From Streptomyces sp. 71268 (lineage in GTDB: Bacteria > Actinomycetota > Actinomycetes > Streptomycetales > Streptomycetaceae): a stretch of 64,000 nt of DNA. Under the pieces are notes generated by a model. The model had not been told where the DNA came from. It saw only the letters and a program-made list of their open reading frames with translations, and searched no databases. The stretch spans positions 5,710,501 through 5,774,500 of the forward strand of contig NZ_CP114200.1 of NCBI RefSeq assembly GCF_029392895.1. The letters are read 5' to 3'. Within the stretch, counting starts at the first letter, position 1. Each line of letters opens with the position of its first letter. Positions 42,609-54,484 of the stretch are shown in pieces. Position numbers and translations under genes: made by a program.

Positions 42609-43976
42609 TCAGGGCGTGGCGGAGCAGGCGGCACGCAGGTCGTAGTACCAGGACAGGTACTGCTTGTGCGTCTCCTGGTCGGTGATGCGCAACTGCACGT
42701 CGTCGCTGTTCTGTAGATTCGTGAAGTTCATCGAACCGGTGTAGACCCGCGGGGTGGTGCCACCGTCCTGCTGTCCGTCGATCATCGTGATCTTCGTGTG
42801 CGGTACGACCGAACCAGCTCCGAACGGGACTCGGCAGGGCTTGAGGCTGATCTGGGGATAGGCGGGGTTACCGGTGTTCTGCTCCAGTTCGGTCACCACG
42901 TTGGGGTGAAATGGGAACTCCTCCGGCTTCTGGTCCTTGCTGGGGAGGGGGTAGATGATCTCCACCCAACACCCCTGACCCCGTAGGGTTCGCACTTTCT
43001 TGGCGAGGGCTATGCGCGGGGTCGACCACTTGGTGAGCACCATGCGGATGTCGGTCTGCCGCGTCACGCCCCCCGCGTCCTGGTAACGGCACTTCACCTG
43101 GTCCAGGTTGCGGATGACGGGATCGTTGTACGTCTCGGGCTTGTCCTGGGGGTGTGGATAGAAGACCGCCTGGTGCTTGAGGCCTGCGGTGCCCCAGTAG
43201 TAGTTCGGATCCGGGGGCGACGCGCGGTGCAGACGCAGGTCCTGAAAGTACTTCCGGTACGCGCTGTAGACGGTCGCCTCGGGGGTACCGGAGGGGGCGG
43301 TAAATGTGTACGCGTCGTTGAAGGACCAGTACAGGTAGTAGTCCGAGAGGTTCGACGAGCTCTGGAAGACCACCGCGGGGTGGACCACGCCGCCCACCCG
43401 GACGTTGGAGAAGACGGCGAACTTGTTGTGCAGGTAGTTGTCCGCGATACAGCCGCGCTTGACCTCGGCCGGGCGCGGATACTCACATTCGATGACCCAG
43501 GAGTCGTTCGTCTCGTCGGTGCCGAGCCCGGCGCGCAGCTCGCGGAGAACAGGCTCGTTGCTTCCCTCGTGGCCGTTTTCCGGCTCCTGCGAGTCCAAGA
43601 TCACCCGGACGTGCACGCCTCGCTCCCTGGAAGCGGCGATCAGCGCGGCCACGACGTCGCTTGAGCGATCACCGTTCGAGAACTCGTGCATGGCCAGATT
43701 GACCTCACCACCCGGCTGGGTCGCTTGGATCAGCCTGATGAGCTGGTCCATCACGGCCGACTGCTCGGGCGACGGCCGCTCCGTGCTTGAGGTGATCATG
43801 GGGTTGTTGAAGACCGGTCGGTTCAGGACGGGGTCACCGGTGACGGCGGACGCTGTGGTGCCCGTCGCGGGCTGCGCCGTGGCGGGGCCGACCGTGAGCG
43901 TCGCGGCGAGCAACGACAGCGCCGAGAGCGCCGTCGTCATGACTCTTCGCCACGGCGTGGAGCGTGGTGTGAGCAC
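42609..43976 (-). CDS. Secreted phospholipase D-like protein
   Basis: This 455-aa exported protein has a signal peptide (VMTTALSALSLLAATLTVG... ATAQ) and two PLD-like half-domains (DQLIRLIQATQPGGEVNLAMHEF, then the second half after about residue 310). The second HKD motif is intact (PHTKITMIDGQ ... GSMNFTN). The first reads YLHNKFAVFSN with Ser in place of the usual Asp, followed by SSSNLSD. It may hydrolyse phospholipids or nucleic acids outside the cell, or have reduced activity. The start ATG at 43976 is one of two near the signal sequence. Confidence 0.85.
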   Translation of the reverse strand: MLTPRSTPWRRVMTTALSALSLLAATLTVGPATAQPATGTTASAVTGDPVLNRPVFNNPMITSSTERPSPEQSAVMDQLIRLIQATQPGGEVNLAMHEFSNGDRSSDVVAALIAASRERGVHVRVILDSQEPENGHEGSNEPVLRELRAGLGTDETNDSWVIECEYPRPAEVKRGCIADNYLHNKFAVFSNVRVGGVVHPAVVFQSSSNLSDYYLYWSFNDAYTFTAPSGTPEATVYSAYRKYFQDLRLHRASPPDPNYYWGTAGLKHQAVFYPHPQDKPETYNDPVIRNLDQVKCRYQDAGGVTRQTDIRMVLTKWSTPRIALAKKVRTLRGQGCWVEIIYPLPSKDQKPEEFPFHPNVVTELEQNTGNPAYPQISLKPCRVPFGAGSVVPHTKITMIDGQQDGGTTPRVYTGSMNFTNLQNSDDVQLRITDQETHKQYLSWYYDLRAACSATP

Positions 43977-44133
43977 CGTGCTTCTCCTTCTGTCCGGGGC
44001 GTACGGAACACCCTTGACCGCTGATGAGCGGGGTGGGCGGACCGGGAGACGCGCTCGGGCGGCGTGGTGCTCCGTCGGTCCGCCCTACCGGGTAGGGCCG
44101 CTCGGCGATCACCGGGGCCCGAGCGGTGGGGGC

Positions 44134-44580
44134 CTACTTCGCGGTGCGGACCTGCGCCGCGGCGGGGGCCTGCGCGGACTGCAACGACTCGGGGAGCTGT
44201 GGCGCCCGCTGGCCACGGCAGGGGTAGTGTGAGCCGCCGTTGGTCAGCGAGCCGTCGGAGATCCACCCCTGGGTCGAGGTTCCCTTGATCCGGGCGTAGG
44301 TCCAGGTGTTGCCGTAGTCGTTCACCGCGTAACACCAGTAGTAGACGTTCGTGGCCACGGCCAGGTACTCGACGTCGTCGCACGCGGCGTAGGGGCCGAC
44401 CTTCATGTGGCCGGCCTTGCTGACGCTGCCCGTCGCGTCGTCGTAGTTGGCGTACTCCCATCCCGTACACGTCACGGCCGACGCGGCTTGGCTGGGCGCC
44501 GTGCCGAGGACGCCGAAGGACAGACCGATGCTTCCCACGACGGCAGCCAGGGCCGTTCTCCGTCTTGGATTCCCGCGCAT
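44134..44580 (-). CDS. Secreted SH3-like hypothetical protein
   Basis: This 148-aa protein has a signal peptide (ALAAVVGSIGLSFGVLGTA... SQAA) and a mature domain with four Cys and aromatic-rich strands (EYANYDDATGSVSKAG, YYWCYAVNDYGNTWTYARIK, GWISDGSLTNGGSHYPC), typical of the small SH3-like secreted proteins of Streptomyces. The C-terminal tail is Ala/Gln-rich. The ATG at 44580 has GGAAGGA upstream. Function unknown. Confidence 0.8.
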   Translation of the reverse strand: MRGNPRRRTALAAVVGSIGLSFGVLGTAPSQAASAVTCTGWEYANYDDATGSVSKAGHMKVGPYAACDDVEYLAVATNVYYWCYAVNDYGNTWTYARIKGTSTQGWISDGSLTNGGSHYPCRGQRAPQLPESLQSAQAPAAAQVRTAK

Positions 44581-44939
44581 GTCGTTTCCTTCCGACTGGA
44601 GGTCGCCAACTGGCCCCGGTTCGCGGCCCGTTCGCGGGCCGGTCCCGCGCCGCGGCGAGTATCCCGCGACCCGTGGGTGACGTCGATAGGTGTGCGTGTC
44701 CGGGTATGAGCACTCAGTCATGAGTGACGCCGTGGTTGTCACGGGGCGAGAAGAGCGCCGGCCCGCTGGGCAGGGCAGCGGCGTGGCGGCGGGCGCCGTC
44801 GCCGAGTGGGGGCGGGCTTGTGACCGGGCCCACAATTCGCTCCACGGGCGGTGCAACCTTTCCGGCCGCTTTCGTGTCTCCCCTAGTAACGCCACATAGG
44901 CGTGCTAATCGCTACAAAACCGACACGGGAGTGATCGAC
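44581..44939. other. Divergent promoter region, no gene seen
   Basis: This 359-bp gap separates two divergently transcribed secreted-protein genes. The right end is more AT-rich (ctagtaacgccacataggcg at about 44883) and probably holds the promoter of the 44940 gene. No hairpin or repeat stands out. Confidence 0.35.
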
Positions 44940-45506
44940 ATGTCGCACACCTCGCACACCTCGCACCCTTCGCGCACCGCACACGGCCCGCGTACGTCGC
45001 GTGCCTCGCGCCGCGCCAAGCGCCCCGCGCTGCTCGCCGCCACCTGCGTGACCGCCGTCGGGCTCGGCCTCGGCCTCGCCGCCGCAGCGCCCGTGGCGGC
45101 GGCCGGGCAGTCAGGCGCCGGTTCCGGGGCTGGCTCAGGAGCCGACTCCGGGTCTGGGGCGACTGCCCGCCAGTACGACGCCAAGGAGGTGCGCCACTTC
45201 CTCAAGGGTTTCTACGGCAACCACGGCCCGAGTGCCTGGGAGCGGGAGCACCTGGTGACCGAGGAACTGAAGGAGAAGGCCGCCCAGACGCCGGACTACG
45301 ACCTGCTGCTCTGCGCCCAGAACATCCCCAAGGCCATCGACATCGGCCCCGTCACCACCGCCCAGTCGGCGGGCGTGGGGTGGGCACCGGTGACGACGCA
45401 CTGGGGCAAGGGGCAGGACACCCAGGTCTTCACGGCGTACGTCGGGCTCGACGCCAGCAAGCCGATGAAACTGATGGACATCAGTTGCGAGGCGCCCAGC
45501 GCGTGA
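44940..45506 (+). CDS. Secreted hypothetical protein, 188 aa
   Basis: The protein starts with a His/Ser/Thr-rich and basic leader, then a hydrophobic signal (LLAATCVTAVGLGLGLAAAA) and a Gly/Ser-rich linker (SGAGSGAGSGADSGSGA). The mature domain YDAKEVRHFLKGFYGNHGPS ... LLLCAQNIPKAIDIGPVTTA resembles small extracellular actinobacterial proteins of unknown role, with two Cys. I cannot name the family. The CRISPR array begins about 95 bp after its stop. Confidence 0.75.
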   Translation: MSHTSHTSHPSRTAHGPRTSRASRRAKRPALLAATCVTAVGLGLGLAAAAPVAAAGQSGAGSGAGSGADSGSGATARQYDAKEVRHFLKGFYGNHGPSAWEREHLVTEELKEKAAQTPDYDLLLCAQNIPKAIDIGPVTTAQSAGVGWAPVTTHWGKGQDTQVFTAYVGLDASKPMKLMDISCEAPSA

Positions 45507-45599
45507 TCGCCTGCGGCGCGCTTCAGGTGGGTGGCTCGCCTCCGTGGTGGGCCACCCTGTCTCGTGGAGGATCGGGCCCGGTACCTGGCTTCCTGCTGG

Positions 45600-46405
45600 G
45601 GCCATCCCCCCCCGCGCGCAGGAACCAGGAGGGCAACCGCGACGGGTGCGAGGCCGAAGAGGGACCATCCCCGCGCGCGGGGACCAGCAGGGCGACGCCG
45701 AGGACGACCTCATCGAGGTGGGACCATCCCCGCGCGCGGGGACCAGGTCCACTACGACAACAACGTGCCCTTCGACCGGGGATCATCCCCCCGCGCGCGG
45801 GGACCAGGAGCTGGTGGCTTCCGCCACCGGCGCCGCGTTGGGGCCATCCCCGCGCGCGCGGGGACCAGAACGTCCTGCTGATCGAGCGCGACTGGCCGCC
45901 GGGACCATCCCCGCGCGCGGGGACCAGGTGCTCAGCACGCGCCACCCGCGCGCGTGGGGGACCATCCCCGCGCGCGGGGGGACCAGCGTCGGCGGCGGCT
46001 GCCACACTGGCCGCCGCCGGGACCATCCCCGCGCGCGGGGACCAGCCGTTGATTAGGCCAATGACCAGGGTGACGAAGGGACCATCCCCCCGCGCGCGGG
46101 GACCAGCGGTCGTACGTCCACGTCTTCAGAGCCTTGAGGGGACCATCCCCGCGCGCGGGGACCAGCGATCCCTCGCCCCCCTGGCGAGCAACGTCCCGGG
46201 ACCATCCCCGCGCGCGCGGGGACCAGGACCCACGCCAGCAGCAGCGGCGCGTCGTCGAGGGACCATCCCCGCGCGCGGGGACCAGGTGCGAGTGCGGTTG
46301 GTGCGCCCGGGGCGGAGGGGACCATCCCCGCGCGCGCGGGGTCCAGGCATCAAGAGCCAGATTCCCAGCGTCAAGTCGGGGACCATCCCCGCGCGCGGGG
46401 ACCAG
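45600..46405 (-). CRISPR. CRISPR array, type I-E-like, 14 repeats/13 spacers
   Basis: Fourteen repeats of 27-29 bp alternate with thirteen spacers, nearly all 32 bp (one is 30). On the plus strand each repeat starts GGGACCAT, has the palindromic core CCCC(CG)nGGGG and ends GGACCAG; n varies between copies, giving the length difference. Read on the minus strand this matches the form of Streptomyces type I-E repeats (CTGGTCCCCGC...GGGATGGTCCC). The left-end copy (45600-45628) is degenerate and the right flank is more AT-rich, so the leader is on the right and transcription leftward. No cas gene is present within the window. Confidence 0.95.
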
Positions 46406-46793
46406 AGCGATTGACCTGCGGGTTCAGTGCGGGCACACCCGGTTTTCCGCAACTTCTTGCGATCGCGACATAACGCACATCCCGCGCCTCCCCCTCAGCA
46501 CGCCAAGTCGCCGGGGCGCCCGGCGGCCAGCCCCCACCGTAGCGACCAACACGCACGCCCCGCACCACGCGCGGTTGCCCACCCCGCCCGCGTACTCCGC
46601 GACTCGCGGTCGCCGCGCGGACAGAGGCCGCACGCACGGGGCGCGACGCTCCGCCCGCTCACCCCAGCCCAGCCCACCCCACCCCAGCCGGCCCGGCCTG
46701 CCCCGCCCCGCACCGCGCGGGCCGCGGTCACGGCTGGCCCGCCGCCCAGGCGCCCCCACGCGTTTGCCATGATCGGCGCCGTATTCTCGCCGT
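46406..46793. other. CRISPR leader side and C-rich spacer
   Basis: The first 70 bases beside the last repeat (46406-46480, including ggttttccgcaacttcttgc) are AT-richer and are the probable leader, read leftward. The remainder up to the FUSC start is C-rich and contains no gene. Confidence 0.5.
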
Positions 46794-49052
46794 ATGACCT
46801 GGTTGCGCGCACTCAAGGAGACCGCCCGCACCGGACTGACCATCGAACGCACCAGACTTGAGCCGCTGGTCGCGCTGCGGGGCGCGTGTGGGGTCGCGAT
46901 CGTCATCGGGCTGATCCTGTGGCTGGGGTCGCCGTCGCTGGCGGTGGCCTCCGCGTTCGGCGCGTTCGCCTCCGGCGTCGCCACCTTCCAACGTAGTTGG
47001 CGGCCCCGCCCGGTGCTCGCGCTCGCCGCGGCGGGCGGCCTCGCGGTCAGCACCTTCCTCGGGTACGTGGCCGCCGCGCACCCGCTCGCCTTCGTCGTGC
47101 TGCTCGGCGCGTGGTCGCTGCTGGCCGGCATGGCCTGGGCCGTGGGGCCGGTCTCGGGCCTGGTGGCCACCCAGATGGTGGCCGTCATGCTGGTCACGGT
47201 CACGCTGCCGACCTCGGTGCTCGGCGCCGTGCACCACGCCGCGCTCATCGCCTTCGGCGGCCTCGTACAGGCCGCGCTCATCGTGCTCGTACCGATCCGG
47301 CCGTGGGGCGCGCAGCGCGACGCGCTGGCCGACGCGTTCGCCGCCGAGGCCGACTTCGCGCGCCGGCTGCGCGAGGACCCGGTGGCGCCGTTCGACCCGC
47401 AACCCCTGATGGACGCCCGGCACGCCGCGTCCATGACGCCGCGCCAGGCCCGGCGCAGGCCGCGCCAGCTCCGGGGCTACCGGGCGCTGGCCGAGCGGAT
47501 TCGCCCCGTACTCGCCTCGCTCGCCCACCCGGTGGTGGGCGCCCCGGCCGCCGGGCCCGAACGCGAGCGGGTGCGCGATCTGCTCCAGGCCGCGGGCACG
47601 GTGCTGGACGCGGTCGCGCACGCGATCCGCTGGGGCAGGCCGGTGCGGCTGCCGGCCGAGGCGATGGCCGTCCTTGAGGTGCCGGCCTCGGGGCCCATGC
47701 TGCACGGCGCGGCCCGCCGCTCCGCGCTGCGGCTGATGGCGCTCCTCGCGGAGGTGGTGGAGTCGGCCGACGAGCCGCTGGAGACCGTCGCACCGGCCCA
47801 CCCCACGCCACCGCCCGCCGCGTCCTCGGCGAATGGTGCGACCGCCGCCCGGCCGGCCGAGCAGGAGGCCGACCGGCCCGGCGAGCGGACCGCCGGCCAG
47901 CCGGTCGAGCGCGAGGCCGACCGTTTCGTCGAGCAGGCCCCCGGGCGGCCCGTCGCCCAGGCGACTGCCGCCCAGCACGCGCTGCTGCGGCCCACCGTGC
48001 CGCGCCTCGTACCCCTCGCGCTGCGCGCGCTCCACCGCGAGCTGCGCTGGGGATCGCCCGTACTCCGGCACGCCATGCGGCTGGCGGCCGTCGCCTGTGC
48101 CGGCTACCTGCTCGGCTCGCTGCTGCCGCTCGGCCACGGCTACTGGGCGCCCATGGCGTCGGTGATGGTGATGCGGCCCGACTTCGGGCAGACGTACGCG
48201 CGCGGCGTCGCCCGGTTCGCCGGCACGCTGGTCGGGGTGGCGCTCGGCGGCGCGGTGATGGCGCTCGCCCGCCCCGGCGAGTGGGTGAGCGCGGGCCTCG
48301 CGGTGGTGTGCGTGGGGCTGATGTACCTGCTGATGCGCACCGGCTTCACCGTCGCCTCGGCGTGCATCAGCGCGTACGTGGTCTTCCTGCTGGGCATCGC
48401 GGGGGAGGGCTGGTCCCAGACGGTGCAGGACCGGGTGGGGCTCACGCTGCTCGGCGGGTTGCTCGCGATGGCCGCGTACGCGCTGTTCCCGGCCTGGGAG
48501 ACGCCGAAGCTACGGGATCGGCTCGCGGACTGGCTCCAGGCCAACGGCCGGTACGCGGTGGCCGTCTTCGGCGGCCACGCCCACCCGCTGGAACGCCGGC
48601 CCCGGCACGTACGCGACGCGCTCCTCGACGCCCGCGCGGCCCGGCTGGCCTGGGAACAGAGCGAGGCCCGCGCGCAGGCGGAGCCCGTACGCCACCGGGG
48701 CATCTCGCGCCGCTCGGCGGGCGCCGCCCAGACGGCGCTGTCCACGATGGGGCGGGTCACCATGCTCCTGGAGGCCCACCCACCGGACCGGAGCGCGCCC
48801 GCGTCGCCCGCTGCCGAGGAGTTCGCGGCGGCGCTGCGCGTCGCGCTGCCGGACGCCGCCGACGCGGTCCGCGCGCGGCAGTCGCTGGACTGGACGGCGG
48901 TGCACGCCGCGCTGGACGCGTGGCGGACCCGCGAGGGCACCGACGCGCTCCCGGTGCGCTGCGCCGAACTGCTGGTGGACGCGTTGGACGAACTGGCGGG
49001 CGCCCTCTCCCGTGGCCCGGGCGGCAGGAACCGGGCGCGGCGGCGGGAGTGA
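46794..49052 (+). CDS. FUSC-family membrane protein
   Basis: This 752-aa protein has the fusaric acid resistance (FUSC/YccS-like) layout: an N-terminal block of about six helices, a large cytosolic domain with a low-complexity stretch (Ala/Glu/Arg/Pro, nt 47790-47980), and a second helix block with the family's conserved YWAPMASVMVMRPDFGQTYARGVAR, then a C-terminal cytosolic helical domain. Members are thought to export aromatic acids, but substrates are mostly unknown. The gene stands alone between the CRISPR array and a convergent GNAT gene. Confidence 0.88.
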   Translation: MTWLRALKETARTGLTIERTRLEPLVALRGACGVAIVIGLILWLGSPSLAVASAFGAFASGVATFQRSWRPRPVLALAAAGGLAVSTFLGYVAAAHPLAFVVLLGAWSLLAGMAWAVGPVSGLVATQMVAVMLVTVTLPTSVLGAVHHAALIAFGGLVQAALIVLVPIRPWGAQRDALADAFAAEADFARRLREDPVAPFDPQPLMDARHAASMTPRQARRRPRQLRGYRALAERIRPVLASLAHPVVGAPAAGPERERVRDLLQAAGTVLDAVAHAIRWGRPVRLPAEAMAVLEVPASGPMLHGAARRSALRLMALLAEVVESADEPLETVAPAHPTPPPAASSANGATAARPAEQEADRPGERTAGQPVEREADRFVEQAPGRPVAQATAAQHALLRPTVPRLVPLALRALHRELRWGSPVLRHAMRLAAVACAGYLLGSLLPLGHGYWAPMASVMVMRPDFGQTYARGVARFAGTLVGVALGGAVMALARPGEWVSAGLAVVCVGLMYLLMRTGFTVASACISAYVVFLLGIAGEGWSQTVQDRVGLTLLGGLLAMAAYALFPAWETPKLRDRLADWLQANGRYAVAVFGGHAHPLERRPRHVRDALLDARAARLAWEQSEARAQAEPVRHRGISRRSAGAAQTALSTMGRVTMLLEAHPPDRSAPASPAAEEFAAALRVALPDAADAVRARQSLDWTAVHAALDAWRTREGTDALPVRCAELLVDALDELAGALSRGPGGRNRARRRE

Positions 49053-49094
49053 GCGCCGCCCCGTCGGGCCCGGCCCCTTCGCGGTGCGGCCCCG

Positions 49095-49601
49095 TCAGGC
49101 GCCGGGCCCCGTGCCGGCGCGCGGTCGCACCCGCGTGCTGCGGTAGAAGAGTTCGGGGTCTCCCTCGTCGAGGCCGTACAGCAGCCCGGCCGGCAACCAG
49201 CCGGAACGTCGCAGCAGGAGTTGCATGGGGTGGTTGGAGGCGTTGGTCGAGGTGAACAGCTTCTCCGTCGCGCACGCGGCTTCGACGGCCGCGAGGAGAC
49301 GCGCCCCCACGCCGCGTCGGCGGGCGCCGGGGGCGACCATCAGCATCGGGACGAAGCCCTGCCCGAAGAAGCCGTGCTCCAGCACGACGTAACCCAGCGG
49401 CCCGGTGGCGCTCCGCGCCACGAGCACCGTGCCGTCGGCGCACCAGCGTCGGATGCCGTCCCGTCGCGCCTGGTCACCCGCCGCCGCGACGGAGTCGATG
49501 TCGGCCAACGCGGCCCAGTCGGACGGGCCCGCCCGCCCCACCCGGAGCCCGTCGGGGTGGTGGGCGCCCGGGCCCTCGCCGTCTCGGTTCACCGCGTCCA
49601 T
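49095..49601 (-). CDS. GNAT-family N-acetyltransferase
   Basis: This 168-aa acetyl-CoA-dependent transferase shows the GNAT core: VAPGARRRGVGARLL (the acetyl-CoA Q/R-x-x-G-x-G/A loop) and an N-terminal LRVGRAGPSDWAALADIDSV. The C-terminal motif NHPMQLLLRRSGWLPAGLLY fits motif B. The acceptor is unknown. It ends 42 bp from the convergent FUSC stop. Confidence 0.85.
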   Translation of the reverse strand: MDAVNRDGEGPGAHHPDGLRVGRAGPSDWAALADIDSVAAAGDQARRDGIRRWCADGTVLVARSATGPLGYVVLEHGFFGQGFVPMLMVAPGARRRGVGARLLAAVEAACATEKLFTSTNASNHPMQLLLRRSGWLPAGLLYGLDEGDPELFYRSTRVRPRAGTGPGA

Positions 49602-49699
49602 GGGGGCAGCGTGGCAGGCCAGGGCGGTGGGAGCTGCCGCTTTTTACGGTTTTTACGGGTTCCACGGGGCGCCCCCGGCTGCCGGTCCGCGTACGGAAA

Positions 49700-49732
49700 C
49701 GGCCCGGGGTCAGTACCCGTGACCCCGGGCCG
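49700..49732 (-). terminator. Terminator of the sdhCAB operon
   Basis: The arms cggcccggggtca (49700-49712) and tgaccccgggccg (49720-49732) form a 13-bp stem; read on the minus strand it is followed by TTTCC. It lies about 108 bases after the sdhB stop. Confidence 0.8.
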
Positions 49733-49839
49733 CGTGGGGGCCCGTGCCTCGCCCGCAGGGGCCGCCCACGTTCTCCGGTTGCCGCGACGGTGGCGGCGGG
49801 GGTGGTTCGCTCGTACGGGGCCGGGGGTCGGCCCGGGGG

Positions 49840-50594
49840 TCAGCCGGTGCGGCGCCTGCCGCCCTTGACCGTGGCGCGCAGGTACTCGCGGTTCATCGCC
49901 GCGATCGTCGGCAGCGGGATGCCCTTCGGGCAGGCCGTGGCGCACTCGCCGGTGTTGGTGCAGCCGCCGAAGCCCTCCGCGTCCATCGTGCCGACCATGT
50001 CGAGCACCCGGCTCTCGCGCTCCGGGGCGCCCTGCGGAAGGACGTTGAGGTGGACCACCTTCGCCGAGGTGAACAGCATCGCCGAACCGTTCGGGCAGGC
50101 CGCCACGCACGCGCCGCAGCCGATGCACTCGGCGTTCTCGAAGGCGAGGTCGGCGGCGGCCTTGGGCACCGGCGTGGCGTGCGCGTCGGGGGCGCTGCCG
50201 GTGGGGGCCGAGATGAAGCCGCCGGAGCCGATGATCCGGTCGAACGCGGAGCGGTCCACCACCAGGTCCTTGACGACCGGGAACGCCGAGGCCCGCCAGG
50301 GCTCGATGTCGATGGTGTCGCCGTCGTTGAAGTGCCGCATGTGCAACTGGCAGGTGGTGGTGCGCTCCGGGCCGTGCGCCTGGCCGTTGATGACCATGCC
50401 GCACGCGCCGCAGATGCCCTCGCGGCAGTCGTGGTCGAAGGCGACCGGCTCGTCACCGCCGAGGATCAGCTCCTCGTTGAGGTGGTCGAGCATTTCGAGG
50501 AACGACATGTCCTCGCTGATGCCGTCCACCTCGTAGGTGGTCATGGCCCCCGGCTCGTCGGGGCCTGTCTGGCGCCAGATGCGCAGGGTGAGCC

Positions 50595-50598
<4 letters not shown>
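49840..50598 (-). CDS. sdhB: Succinate dehydrogenase iron-sulfur subunit
   Basis: This 252-aa subunit transfers electrons from the flavoprotein to the membrane quinone. The plant-type [2Fe-2S] site is [10 protein letters not shown] with a later Cys in TTTC; the [4Fe-4S] site is [11 protein letters not shown] and the [3Fe-4S] region is [15 protein letters not shown]. The start overlaps the sdhA stop by four bases (ATGA). It is the last gene of the leftward sdhC-sdhA-sdhB operon, and a hairpin follows. Confidence 0.95.
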
Positions 50599-52643
<2,045 letters not shown>

Positions 52644-52645
52644 GA

Positions 52646-53350
52646 TCAGTCCACCAATCCGAGCATCACGCTCACCGGGATGGAGATGAAGCCGCAGGTC
52701 ATCACCAGCGCCAGGCCGTTCGAAGTGATCTTGAGGGCCCGGGTGCGGCGGGCGCTGGCCACGCCGAGCGTCTGCGCGGCGCTCCACAGCCCGTGCCGGA
52801 TGTGCAACCCGACGGCGATCATCGCGGTGATGTAGATCGTGTTGCCGTACCAGGTGCTGAAGGAGGCCACGAGGTTCTCGTACGGGTGGCCCTCCTCGGC
52901 CCGCTCGTTCACGGTCAGCGTCGTGAGGTCGAGGATGTGCCAGATGATGAACAGGGTGAGGATCACCCCGCCCCAGCGCATGGTGCGCGTCGCGTAGGAC
53001 TGCTCCTTGCGCTGGTGCGCGTACTTCTGCGGGCGCGCGGCCAGGTCGCGGCGGCTGAGCTGGTACGCGGTGACGCCGTGCAGGATCACGGCGGCCAGCA
53101 GCACCGGCCGCACGATCCACAGGAACCAGCCGTGGTGGAGGATCGGTTCGCCGATGGTGCGCAGCCAGTGCGCGTAGCCGTTGAACTCGTCGGCACCGAA
53201 GAAGACCTTGAGGTTGCCCAAGAGGTGCGAGACGAGGTAGCCGAGCATGATCAGGCCCGAGACGGCCATGATCGTCTTCTTGCCGACGGTCGACCGCCAT
53301 ACGGAGCCGATGAGGGAAGGGGGACGGGGCGTCCGGGTCGCCAGTGCCAT
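52646..53350 (-). CDS. sdhC: Succinate dehydrogenase cytochrome b558-type subunit
   Basis: This 234-aa membrane anchor has five transmembrane helices of the b558 family, which binds two hemes b and needs no separate SdhD. Heme/quinone-site histidines are visible in [39 protein letters not shown] and LHIRHGLWS. The ATG at 53350 is preferred to a start seven codons upstream because it gives the standard N-terminus. It is the first gene of the operon and is divergent from a LysR regulator. Confidence 0.93.
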   Translation of the reverse strand: MALATRTPRPPSLIGSVWRSTVGKKTIMAVSGLIMLGYLVSHLLGNLKVFFGADEFNGYAHWLRTIGEPILHHGWFLWIVRPVLLAAVILHGVTAYQLSRRDLAARPQKYAHQRKEQSYATRTMRWGGVILTLFIIWHILDLTTLTVNERAEEGHPYENLVASFSTWYGNTIYITAMIAVGLHIRHGLWSAAQTLGVASARRTRALKITSNGLALVMTCGFISIPVSVMLGLVD

Positions 53351-53410
53351 GACACACGACGCTAGAGACACTCCGTGCCATCAGTCCAAGACATGAAGGA
53401 GCTCGTTTCC

Positions 53411-53425
53411 ATAGCGTCCGACTAT
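53411..53425. promoter_or_regulatory. LysR-type box in the sdh/lysR intergenic region
   Basis: The interrupted dyad ATAG-N7-CTAT fits the T-N11-A pattern of LysR binding sites and lies 10 bases before the lysR start and 61 bases before sdhC. It probably mediates autoregulation and control of sdhC. Confidence 0.6.
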
Positions 53426-53434
53426 CATCCGAGC

Positions 53435-54367
53435 ATGCAGCTACAACAGCTTCGCTATTTCGCGGCCGTAGCCGATCTGCGGCACTTCACGCGGGCCGCC
53501 GAAGCGCTGCACGTGGCACAGCCATCCCTCTCGCAACAGATCCGCACCCTGGAACGGGAACTGGGCGCGGACCTCTTCTACCGGGCCCGCGGCAACATCA
53601 CCCTCACCGACGCCGGCGCCGCCCTGCTGCCGCTGGCCCGCCAGATCCTCGCCGACGCCGAGACCGCCCGCCGCGAGGTGCAGGAGGTGGCGCAACTGCG
53701 CCGCGGCCGGGTACGCCTCGGCGCCCCACCCAGCCTCTGCGCGAGCCTGGTCCCCGACGTGCTGCGCCGCTTCCACGACGAGTTCCCCGGCGTGGACCTG
53801 CTCGTGGACGAGGACGGCTCGCAGGACCTGGTGCGCACGCTCGGCGCCGGCGAACTGGACCTCGCGCTGATCATCAGCCCGCAGCCCAGCCAGGGCCCGG
53901 CCCTGGCCACCACCGAGCTGCTGCACGAGGAACTGGTCGTCGTCTCCTCGCCCAGCTCCCTGCCGCCGGCCGGCGCCCGCCCCCGGATACGGGTCACGGA
54001 CCTGCGCGGCAAGCCGCTCGCGATGTTCCGGCGCGGCTACGACCTGCGCGAGTTCACGATGGCCGCCTGCCGCGCGGCCGGCTTCGAGCCCACCCTGACC
54101 GTGGAGGGCGGCGAGATGGACGCCGTGCTCGGCTTCGTCCGCGCGGGCCTGGGCGTCGCCGTCGTGCCCGGCATGGTGGCGGCCCGTTCCGGCCTGCGCG
54201 TCACCCCCTTCGCCGGCACGACCATGACCCGCACCATCGCGGTCGCCCACCGCAAGGACGTGGCCCCACCCCGCGCGGCCCGCGAGCTGCGCCGGGTGCT
54301 GCTCGAGTACCTGCGGACGGCCGACCTGGGCGACGCGGCGATGCTGGCGGGCGACCGGGCGCGGTGA
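53435..54367 (+). CDS. LysR-family regulator divergent to sdh
   Basis: This 310-aa regulator has the LysR winged HTH ([40 protein letters not shown]) and an effector domain ([33 protein letters not shown]). Such regulators placed back to back with sdh are likely to tune its expression, though the effector is unknown. The start ATG at 53435 is where the HTH begins; an upstream frame extension of 20 codons is unlikely. The LysR box lies just before the start. Confidence 0.9.
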   Translation: MQLQQLRYFAAVADLRHFTRAAEALHVAQPSLSQQIRTLERELGADLFYRARGNITLTDAGAALLPLARQILADAETARREVQEVAQLRRGRVRLGAPPSLCASLVPDVLRRFHDEFPGVDLLVDEDGSQDLVRTLGAGELDLALIISPQPSQGPALATTELLHEELVVVSSPSSLPPAGARPRIRVTDLRGKPLAMFRRGYDLREFTMAACRAAGFEPTLTVEGGEMDAVLGFVRAGLGVAVVPGMVAARSGLRVTPFAGTTMTRTIAVAHRKDVAPPRAARELRRVLLEYLRTADLGDAAMLAGDRAR

Positions 54368-54484
54368 GGGGGCGGCGTCGGCTACGGGGCTTCGGCTGTA
54401 CGGCTCTGACCGTGGGGCTTCGGCCGTAAGGCTTTGGCCGTGGGCTCCGATCACGCGGCTCCGACCGCGCGGTGGGGGTCGGGG

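Noticed and set aside
45500..45600. Further degenerate CRISPR repeat left of the array
   Set aside because: The sequence at the expected distance does not retain the repeat ends; the array is taken to end at 45600.
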